Below, piece after piece: positions 1 to 6,207 of a stretch of 64,000 nucleotides of DNA (position 1 is its first letter; each line of letters opens with the position of its first letter). The position numbers and the translations under genes are program-made. Source of the DNA: an uncultured Candidatus Entotheonella sp. (lineage in GTDB: Bacteria > Tectomicrobia > Entotheonellia > Entotheonellales > Entotheonellaceae). The notes below the pieces were generated by a model, which was given only the letters and a program-made list of their open reading frames with translations, had not been told where the DNA came from and did no database searches. Location: assembly GCA_958295825.1 (NCBI GenBank), contig OY282375.1, positions 3,829,489 through 3,893,488 of the forward strand, in the 5' to 3' direction.

Positions 1-402
1 GCCGACGCGGTCCAGGCTGTTGAGGCCGATGTAGCCCAGCGCCGCAGCCACCCGGCGGGCGAAGTCGATCTTCGACGGCTGGCCCTCTTGCATCGAGCGG
101 CTGGTATCGACCAGCAAATGGATGGTGAGGTCCTCCTCGGCGGCGAAGACCTTGAGGAAGAGGCGGTCCAGGCGGCTGTAGACGTTCCAATCGACGTAGC
201 GAAAGTCGTCGCCCGGCTGGTAGCGGCGGTGGTCGGCGAATTCCAGGCCCATGCCGCGGCGCAGGGTGGTGCGGTCATTCTGGCTCTGGCCCCGAAACAG
301 CTTGCGCGCCAGCAGGTGCAGGGTTTCGAGCTTGCGCATGAAGTCGGCGTCGAACAGCGCCGGGACGGGTTCAGCCGATGGGGTAAGGGGTGAGGCGTTC
401 AT
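1..402 (-). CDS. DUF58 domain protein, N-terminal part (runs off window)
   Basis: An open minus-strand frame starts at the ATG at 402 and is still open at base 1, giving 134 residues. I see the DUF58 hallmarks: an N-terminal stretch with HLLARKLFRGQ, then the conserved block GLEFADHRRYQPGDDFRYVDWN split around residues 51-73, then LLVDTSRSM at about 97-105, which is the start of the von Willebrand A-like fold with a DxSxSM-type metal site. In this family DUF58 proteins pair with MoxR AAA+ ATPases and act on protein complexes at the membrane. The matching MoxR gene lies at 9836-10825 on the same strand, so the two were probably neighbours before the DNA at 0.4-9.6 kb was inserted. A damaged copy of this gene's 5' end lies at about 2000-2089. 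Confidence 0.9.
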   Translation of the reverse strand, partial: MNASPLTPSAEPVPALFDADFMRKLETLHLLARKLFRGQSQNDRTTLRRGMGLEFADHRRYQPGDDFRYVDWNVYSRLDRLFLKVFAAEEDLTIHLLVDTSRSMQEGQPSKIDFARRVAAALGYIGLNSLDRVG

Positions 403-432
403 GAAACGGGCGTTTCCAGAGTTCACGCAGTA

Positions 433-747
433 TCAAGGCGTATCGGGCGCCATTGTGCCCGGACGTTGTTGCTCCAGGATGGTCTCGATTCGGGTGACCC
501 GGTTGCTGAGATCGCTGATGTCCTTGCGCAGATCGGTCAACTCGCCGCGCAAAGTGGTTATCTCGCCGCGCAAAGCGGTCATCTCCCTGCGTATCTCATC
601 CCGAAGCGGCGTCACCACCGTGGCGACGGCCCACTGCATGGCGCCCATGATCGCACCGGCGATGACCAGGATGGTGACCGCGAGAGCGGCGAGTTCTTTG
701 TAACCGATCATAATGTTGCGAGGCGGGGTCGTTTCCTGAATGGCCAT
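433..747 (-). CDS. Small membrane-anchored coiled-coil protein
   Basis: This is a 104-residue protein with one predicted membrane segment (about residues 19-41, AALAVTILVIAGAIMGAM). A long charged helix follows, with heptad-like repeats of LRGE/LRDE/LRKD type (about residues 48-92), so a short single-pass coiled-coil protein is likely. No enzymatic motif is visible. The ATG at 747 is followed by MAIQETTPPRN and preceded by a GGAG-like site (ggagtccgtc). A broken second copy of its first 26 codons and its upstream DNA lies at 1808-1965. A protein of the same architecture but different sequence is encoded at 47563-47838. Function unknown. Similar small proteins are common hypothetical genes near repeats in accessory regions. 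Confidence 0.6.
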   Translation of the reverse strand: MAIQETTPPRNIMIGYKELAALAVTILVIAGAIMGAMQWAVATVVTPLRDEIRREMTALRGEITTLRGELTDLRKDISDLSNRVTRIETILEQQRPGTMAPDTP

Positions 748-965
748 GACGGACTCCTCAATTTACCGGATCTGCGAGGCTCACAAGCCTACCCTTACCC
801 AGGCTCCGATTCCAGCCTTGTTTATTCGGGCCTGCGAAGTTGGGGGGCAACCGCTTTTGGAGCAGACGAAAGTTTCCCAAATGGACCGTCCCCGGCGGCA
901 ATGAAGCCGAGTCTGGCCGTTCACCCCTATGCCGTCCGGTCCGTGTAGTCGGACGCCTCTGGCCG

Positions 966-1201
966 TCAAGCTGACTTCCTCAGCGGCGTCGAACAGCTCA
1001 CGAAAGAACCTTATCGACAGCCGTGTCCGAATCCTGCAGAGGCTTGACGAGGGTTTCCAACACGACCAAGTCGCTGCTCACGATGACAAACTGTCCAGCC
1101 TGGGCCTGCCGCCACCGGGGTTCGATACGCTCCACGCTGTAGATGAGCCCACTGGCATCGAGATAGATCGGTCCATTAGGCGGAAGGAGCAGCGATCCCA
1201 T
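966..1201 (-). pseudogene. PIN-domain toxin remnant (VapC type)
   Basis: The frame starting at ATG 1201 reads a PIN-domain N-terminus: IYLDASGLIYSVERI with the first catalytic Asp at the LDAS position, then VIVSSDLVVLETLVKP with the conserved helix-3 Glu. It shifts frame after DSDTAVDK (near 1018) and continues as FFRELFDAAEEVSL before sequence similarity to the family stops. PIN toxins are Mg-dependent RNases, usually 130-140 residues. Only about 80 remain and the later acidic residues are gone, so this copy should be inactive. It overlaps the end of the antitoxin remnant, the standard vapBC arrangement. Confidence 0.6.
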
Positions 1202-1423
1202 GACACTCGTTCATTTTTCAGGAAGGACTCGACCTCTTCTGCGATCTTGAAGACACGCTGCCCCGGCACTTCGGCGAGATGTCTCAGCGGCAGACCGACG
1301 CGGTGATTCCGGGGAGTGACGCACTACCACGTCAACGGACTTCCCAACCGGAAGCTCCTGGCCCACGATTTCGATTCTGCCCCCGGGAAGTACAGTCGTC
1401 TTCAGATGCAACACTTTCTGCAT
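1194..1423 (-). pseudogene. VapB-type antitoxin remnant
   Basis: The frame begins at ATG 1423 with MQKVLHLKTTVLPGGRIEI and PVGKSVDVVVR, an AbrB/MazE-like swapped-hairpin start seen in short antitoxins. After about residue 45 the homologous frame changes (near 1285) to LAEVPGQRVFKIAEEVESFL and KNERVSWD. The phrase 'EEV..FL..ER.SWD' is the usual C-terminal toxin-binding tail of antitoxins paired with PIN toxins. The frameshift separates the DNA-binding and toxin-binding halves. The pair with the PIN remnant at 966-1201 is therefore a dead toxin-antitoxin locus. Confidence 0.55.
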
Positions 1424-1542
1424 GACTACGCTCCCTTTCCAAGGTGGGCGGTATGACGGCTATGCTCTCCATCTGCCGATACAGTTGCCGCAAGGCAAAT
1501 GCGCCCCTCTCGCCCCATCCGGTACTTACTTGATGAAGAACC

Positions 1543-1644
1543 TAGAGCACTTTCGGAGCAGATTGACTTGCACCCGAAACCACGACATTGCTGTGCTTTG
1601 CGAGTTGGTCCCTCGATAATTCCATTAGATGCGGAAATGCTCTA
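1543..1644. repeat. Small inverted-repeat element (MITE/REP-like)
   Basis: The segment begins tagagcactttcggagca and ends tgcggaaatgctcta, an imperfect terminal inverted repeat of about 15 bp around roughly 70 bp with no coding frame. A one-ended copy of the same terminus (tagagcactttcggatca) abuts the stop codon of the quinone oxidoreductase gene at 55245. Short palindromic elements of this kind are widespread in proteobacterial genomes. Beyond it, 1424-1807 holds no gene that I can support. Confidence 0.5.
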
Positions 1645-1807
1645 GCTCCTCCGTGAAGCCCGTCGTGATGGGTAGAGCACTATCAATTTCATTAATGATC
1701 GGCGCAGTCCTTTTGTATCTTACAATTTCGCTTCCCACAAACGAGCCGCCAATTCCTGCAAATCCGCATCGCTGAGCCGGAGTAGTCGGCCCTTGGAGAT
1801 ATCACAT

Positions 1808-1965
1808 TCATGGATGGCCAGCGAGGATACCGAGTTCTTTGTAGCCGACCACAATGTTGCGTGGTGGGGTGGATTCCTGGACGGCCATGACGGACTCCTC
1901 AATTTACCGAACCTTGGGGGTCCACAAACCTACCCTTACCATGCTCCGATTCCAGCGTTGTTTTT
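1808..1965 (-). pseudogene. Broken second copy of the small coiled-coil gene and its leader
   Basis: From the ATG at 1888 the minus strand reads MAVQESTPPRNIVVGYKEL and then diverges and stops after 26 codons. This matches the start of the intact protein encoded at 433-747 (MAIQETTPPRNIMIGYKEL). The DNA just upstream (1889-1965) also matches the leader of the intact gene (748-830), including cggactcctcaatttaccg. So leader and 5' end were duplicated and the copy then lost its membrane and coiled-coil parts. Confidence 0.75.
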
Positions 1966-1999
1966 TGGCCTTTCCGGCTGCGGCGCAGGAGGCGGTACG

Positions 2000-2089
2000 G
2001 TTGCTCTGGCCTCGCCCTGGAACAGCTTGCGCATGAAGGCGGCGTCGAAGAGTGTCGGGGCTGGGCTGGCCGGTGGGCGAGGGGTTCAT
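2000..2089 (-). pseudogene. Relic of the DUF58 gene 5' end
   Basis: Starting at the ATG at 2089 the minus strand reads MNPSPTGQPSPDT and, after a one-base shift, LFDAAFMRKLFQGEAR. The intact DUF58 gene at the left edge starts MNASPLTPSAEPV then LFDADFMRKL and RKLFRGQ. The two DNA segments (2034-2090 and 333-402) are visibly homologous. The relic's ATG overlaps the stop codon of the C5-methylase gene in an ATGA arrangement, as if the methylase cassette had once been joined precisely in front of a DUF58 gene. Confidence 0.75.
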
Positions 2090-3384
2090 GGAGCGGAGTC
2101 GGACAGAAGCTTGTCGAGGACTTGCCCGTGCAGGTAGGTGAAGTAGGTGGGGAACGCCTCACCAATCAAGTTACGGATAAGGTAGACCGTTCGCTCCGCT
2201 TTCGCTTTCGTCCAGTCGTAGAATCTTGGAACAGTTTGCAGGTCGGCGCACTCCAGGATGCTAAGCACTCTGTTCTCCCAGGGGTGAATTTTGAAATCGC
2301 TTCCTATGTGGCTTGAATTGGTGGTGATGGTGTACGCGGGTCGCCCAGGGCTCATTCGCCGGTAACTGGACTTGAAACCCCTGATGAGAGACGGTTGCCC
2401 GTCTCTTTCAACGAAGGGCCTGTTGCACATTACACCGCCGCAATTGGGACACACTACCAAATCGACGCCGACTCCCTGCCGGCCGCACGCCGGGCACTTA
2501 TCGTTGTCGTAGGCACTGCGCCCTGAGTATGCCGGAATCTCGCTGACCTGCCGATACCGGTCCGGTCCGTAAGCGGGAACAAGGTGCAGGGGGTGAGTCC
2601 CGCGTGCAGCCTCCTTGGACCTTGCGTCCAACGGTTCGTACGCCATGGCCTCCAACCATTCCCGAATGCTGATCCACGGCTGTGTTCCATTGGACGACTG
2701 CTCGGCGTGGGTTGGATACGGTACTGGGAGTCGCTTCTGCGACAGCATCCCCTCCAGGCACGTCTCATTCTTACGTATGGCTACCACCAGCGCCCGTTTT
2801 CTGACTTGGGGAACGCCGTAGTCGGCCACGTTCACTACGCTGGGAAACACCTCGTACTCGGACAGGCCGCCCCGGAGAAGGTCAACTGCCGTAACTTTCT
2901 CACCGTCGTACTCGACTTCGAGGGTCAACACTTGGCGCACGTTTTCGATGACGATTACCCTCGGCTTCAACAGGCGCGCTACTGGTATGACTTCCAACAA
3001 CAGGCGATTCTTTTCCTCCAATGCCTTGGATTGCGGCGTCTGACGTTTGCCCCTGCTGGGATTTGAACTGCTCATGCCTTGGCACGGAGGAGTAGCCACC
3101 AGCAAGTCCAATCGCCTGGATGTTGTTTGACGGTAAGCAGCCGCAATCTCATTCGCGCGATCACGGACGTCGCCAGTAAGCCATTGAGAGGCGGGGAAGT
3201 TTTCGGCTCCAATGGCAGATCGTCTTTGGTCGTTCTCAACCTGAACCACGAAACGGAACCCCGCCATTTCGTACCCCAAGTCGCTCAAGCCGCCCCCTGA
3301 AAATAGGGAAACGGCGGTCCGATGGGGAGCATCCGTTGGCCTATCCTGTAGTATGAAGTCACGGACTGGATGGATGGACACCAT
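2086..3384 (-). CDS. DNA cytosine-5 methyltransferase with zinc-ribbon insert
   Basis: This 432-residue protein transfers a methyl group from SAM to cytosine C5 within a target sequence. Motifs in order: SAM-binding SLFSGGG (26-32), catalytic ATPPCQGMS with Cys101, IVIENV (144-149) and QVRKR (193-197, motif VIII). A C-terminal block follows (about 350-420) that carries the closing helix. An unusual insert at 297-320 has CPAC and CPNC pairs plus a fifth Cys, probably a zinc ribbon in the target-recognition region. The gene overlaps the upstream Vsr gene by 26 bp and belongs to one operon with Vsr and the GHKL ATPase-nuclease. Its stop overlaps a DUF58 relic. Target sequence unknown. Confidence 0.93.
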   Translation of the reverse strand: MVSIHPVRDFILQDRPTDAPHRTAVSLFSGGGLSDLGYEMAGFRFVVQVENDQRRSAIGAENFPASQWLTGDVRDRANEIAAAYRQTTSRRLDLLVATPPCQGMSSSNPSRGKRQTPQSKALEEKNRLLLEVIPVARLLKPRVIVIENVRQVLTLEVEYDGEKVTAVDLLRGGLSEYEVFPSVVNVADYGVPQVRKRALVVAIRKNETCLEGMLSQKRLPVPYPTHAEQSSNGTQPWISIREWLEAMAYEPLDARSKEAARGTHPLHLVPAYGPDRYRQVSEIPAYSGRSAYDNDKCPACGRQGVGVDLVVCPNCGGVMCNRPFVERDGQPSLIRGFKSSYRRMSPGRPAYTITTNSSHIGSDFKIHPWENRVLSILECADLQTVPRFYDWTKAKAERTVYLIRNLIGEAFPTYFTYLHGQVLDKLLSDSAP

Positions 3385-3853
3385 TGCCTCCTACGCCGAG
3401 GGCAACTTTGTCTGGTGATGCGGCGTGTATCAGCGGAACCAAGCGGTCTACGGTCTCTGCCAGCGCCGATTTGGTTCTAACGTCGTGCTCTGGAATCCGA
3501 AACACTGTCCAGCCGGCATCAGTAAGTTCTTTCGTGATTCGCAGGTCTCGTTCTCTATTGGCGTTTATCTTGCCCACCCAGAACTGGCCTCTCAATCCCT
3601 CGTGCTTGCGGCATTGCGGGCAGCCGTGCCAGAAACACCCGTCGACAAAGATAACTATCCGCTTCCGAGGGAGTACTATGTCAGGGTTTCCAGAAAGTCT
3701 CAGGCCTCTGACAGAACTGTAGCCTTCATGGGTGAAGTACCGCACCCCGCGGCGCCACAATCCCGAAGCTAAGGCTCGTTCAGGGCCGGTTCTTCCGCGG
3801 TTATGTGCCATGGCACGATAGCGCTGGGAGGAGTTCATCACGTCCCTAGGCAA
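3359..3853 (-). CDS. vsr: Very-short-patch-repair (Vsr) type endonuclease
   Basis: This 164-residue Vsr-family nuclease carries RAMAHNRGRTGPERAL near the N-terminus, the catalytic Asp in GNPDIVL (Asp58), and FVDGCFWHGCPQC (69-81) with the zinc-binding Cys/His set. FWVGKINANRERD follows. In classical systems Vsr nicks T:G mismatches created by deamination of 5-methylcytosine. In cassettes with GHKL ATPases it may instead be part of the restriction machinery. The start is a TTG at 3853: the strong site GGAGG lies about 8 bases upstream of it, inside the end of the ATPase gene, whereas the next ATG (3838) is too far from it. The gene overlaps the methylase start, so the three genes are probably co-translated. 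Confidence 0.93.
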   Translation of the reverse strand: MPRDVMNSSQRYRAMAHNRGRTGPERALASGLWRRGVRYFTHEGYSSVRGLRLSGNPDIVLPRKRIVIFVDGCFWHGCPQCRKHEGLRGQFWVGKINANRERDLRITKELTDAGWTVFRIPEHDVRTKSALAETVDRLVPLIHAASPDKVALGVGGNGVHPSSP

Positions 3854-3856
3854 TGG

Positions 3857-5869
3857 TTACCCTCCTTCCGCCGCCAATTCCGGCAATTCCCCTTGCATTT
3901 TTCCTACAACTCTTAGGAAGTCTTTGTGACTTCGACTGGTGGATTCAAGGAGGTCATGCCAGGTCTTGTGAGAAATGTCAGGGTCTGTGCGGATAGGGTT
4001 CTCCCTCAAGGCGTCTAGGTTCAGCGAGTCACATATAATCGTTAACCTAGCTTTGGGGAAGGATTCCCTTACTGCAGCTGTATCATTGATGAACTTCCTC
4101 ACCGCTGTCAGATAGCCGAATGCTCTATCAAATTCCTCATTTGCCAAAGCGTGCTGGGGACGTTTAATCTCTATGATCTCCAATCGACCCTCGTGGTTGA
4201 GCATTACAAAGTCAGGCTGCTTACTTGGACTGTCAATAACTGAGGTGACGAGATGCTCGTCATACTTGGCTAGATACCAACTCTGAAAGTTTGCACGGGT
4301 TGACGCAAGAGACTGGTTGAAACTTAACGGTGTCCAGTCAGGATAGAGTATCCACGGTGCAGTCTCGACGAGCTTTTGCAATTGTCTCTCAACGGTCGCG
4401 GGATTAGACACGAGTCTCTGAAGCTGCTCAATAGATTCGACCCTCTCATGAGCAACTTGCCCGAGAGAATACATCTCTACCAACCTGGCTTTCTCAAAGA
4501 GATCGAGAATCGCATCAGTAGTTCCATCTGCTGAAGAGGCTACTTCGTCTAGGGTGGTAAGCAGCGTGTTATGAGGTCCTATCGCGTAGGCCAACCGCAC
4601 CATTCGGGCTCTGTAGTCAGGATCCTTGATGGAGTCTCGATCTGCGCGTGTTATCAATGATTTCGCCGCTCTCAGTACTGAGTCTCTTATGGCCGTGTCA
4701 TTTGGATGGACTGCCTTGAGGCGCTCATCCAATTGTGACCCTTCAAGGAAAAGTTCCCATGCGCGTTGCCCCGTGCTTACCTCTGCTTTAGCAGCCAACT
4801 CCTTGAGAAGTTTTCGACCCCACTCGCGTAGCGGAGTTCCAAGATCAGAGTTCCAGATGATGTCCTGCCTGTCGGTTCGGACGAAGTCCTCGTCCTCGTC
4901 AAGCCATTCGGCATGGATCTCTCCCGTCAAGTAGCTTCTCATCTTGAATTCGCCGGTGAAGCCGGTCTTGATATCAAAGTCCCTGGTCTGAGCGACAATC
5001 TTTCCTCTGGCATATATACGGACCCCAGCCATCACTTCGTCCTTATACGGGTCTTTTGCGTAGGCAACCCATCCGGATACGGGGAGAAATCGGCCTTCAA
5101 CGTTCACGGGCCTGTTGCCCACGTCAATACGGGTGCCAGGCATAATCTCCACGTTCAGAGAGCCAAGCTCGATTGGGTCGGTTTCTCCTCTGCTGTCCTC
5201 CAACCGGACACTCCAGTTACCTTGACTCAGCCCGAACCTGGCAGCTAGCTGACGGTCCAATTCTTCCCCAGTAGGAACGCGTCTACGGTCGAAGCGTCTC
5301 AGGATCAGCATGGTTCCGGCAGAGTCTGCATAGCTTCCGTCTTTCGGACCGGGGTCTGGATGATAAGGCAATATATTTCCGCGCTTGTCAGTCTTCTCAT
5401 CCAGAATGACATCGAGATTGAGAATTAAATTGGAGACTACATACCCGTGTTTAGTTGAGTCCCCTCCAGCACTCACTACCTCCACCTCGTGGCAAATACC
5501 GAAAGGCGCTAACTTCCCGATGCCCTTTCTACCCATGACCCGGCGATTGTACCTAGGCGTTTTCTCGCTTCGCCTGGCCCTTCGGTTATAGCCAACGTTT
5601 AAGTAGTAGTCGTTGACCTCCTGTGCGGTCATTCCTCCCCCGTCATCCTCAATGACAATCTCAAAGCCTTGATCTTCAATCTGCCCTTCGACCTTCCGAG
5701 CTAGGTACTGCCCGAAAGGCAGCGTAATCTTAACGTGCTCGGCATCTGCATCGTATGCGTTGGCTATCAACTCGGCTAGGACAGCTGAAACTCTGTCGTA
5801 CATCTGAATGCCCAGCTTGTCGACGGTAAGCCGAGATATTCGCATGGTGTATTTTTCACTCGGCTGCAT
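3857..5869 (-). CDS. GHKL (MutL/MORC-like) ATPase with C-terminal PD-(D/E)XK-like domain
   Basis: The 670-residue protein opens with a GHKL ATPase fold: N-box LAELIANAYDADA (31-43), G1 motif EDDGGGM (74-80) and G2 motif GRKGIGKL (113-120). A long middle region follows. Near residues 553-567 it reads PDFVML, a gap, then EIIEIKRP, the D...ExK signature of a PD-(D/E)XK nuclease of the Shedu/DUF4263 kind. It is the first gene of a minus-strand operon with vsr and a C5-methylase. Iyer, Abhiman and Aravind (2008, from memory) linked prokaryotic MORC/MutL-type ATPases with restriction-modification loci, and this cassette fits. The likely role is ATP-dependent restriction of DNA lacking the cognate methylation. 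The nuclease assignment is my reading of the motif only. Confidence 0.85.
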   Translation of the reverse strand: MQPSEKYTMRISRLTVDKLGIQMYDRVSAVLAELIANAYDADAEHVKITLPFGQYLARKVEGQIEDQGFEIVIEDDGGGMTAQEVNDYYLNVGYNRRARRSEKTPRYNRRVMGRKGIGKLAPFGICHEVEVVSAGGDSTKHGYVVSNLILNLDVILDEKTDKRGNILPYHPDPGPKDGSYADSAGTMLILRRFDRRRVPTGEELDRQLAARFGLSQGNWSVRLEDSRGETDPIELGSLNVEIMPGTRIDVGNRPVNVEGRFLPVSGWVAYAKDPYKDEVMAGVRIYARGKIVAQTRDFDIKTGFTGEFKMRSYLTGEIHAEWLDEDEDFVRTDRQDIIWNSDLGTPLREWGRKLLKELAAKAEVSTGQRAWELFLEGSQLDERLKAVHPNDTAIRDSVLRAAKSLITRADRDSIKDPDYRARMVRLAYAIGPHNTLLTTLDEVASSADGTTDAILDLFEKARLVEMYSLGQVAHERVESIEQLQRLVSNPATVERQLQKLVETAPWILYPDWTPLSFNQSLASTRANFQSWYLAKYDEHLVTSVIDSPSKQPDFVMLNHEGRLEIIEIKRPQHALANEEFDRAFGYLTAVRKFINDTAAVRESFPKARLTIICDSLNLDALRENPIRTDPDISHKTWHDLLESTSRSHKDFLRVVGKMQGELPELAAEGG

Positions 5870-5916
5870 GGGTGTACCTCAATCTGAAGGGTCTGCTGGG
5901 CTAATGGTCGATTCTT

Positions 5917-6117
5917 TTACCTGTCCGGGTGGGCCGTCTGTGGCGGAAGTAACAGGGTGCCCTTCGCAACCGCCGCCCCTTCCGCTTCTAGCATTTGCGA
6001 CAACACTAGATTGCCTCGAACTGAAGCACTGAGAGATTCAGTTTCGGAGGATCGTTTCGACAGACGAAGAATCTCCGGGCCCGTCACTTCGCTAAATTTA
6101 TTGTAGTCGAGCACCAC
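5917..6117 (-). CDS. Small ORF upstream of the GHKL cassette, function unknown
   Basis: A 66-residue frame opens at a GTG (6117) about 11 bases after a strong GAGGAGG site and ends 48 bp before the GHKL gene. It reads LDYNKFSEVTGPEILRLS early and has no motif I recognise. A second frame, MSDISTIERRF from an ATG near 6156, runs into the same segment, so the gene could be a longer one with a frameshift. It could also be noise. Listed because the ribosome site and position suggest a leader gene of the ATPase/Vsr/methylase operon. Confidence 0.3.
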   Translation of the reverse strand: MVLDYNKFSEVTGPEILRLSKRSSETESLSASVRGNLVLSQMLEAEGAAVAKGTLLLPPQTAHPDR

Positions 6118-6207
6118 GACCGGCGAAACCTCCTCTCAATTGTGGAGATGTCGGACATTCCACCACTACCTTCACGGGTTGGGCGATTCATTGGCAAATT
6201 GCGCCCT

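Noticed and set aside
1720..1808. C-terminal fragment of a possible DUF4351/Rpn-type protein (LLRLSDADLQELAARLWEAK)
   Set aside because: Only about 25 residues, fused to the small-gene relic; too short to assign.
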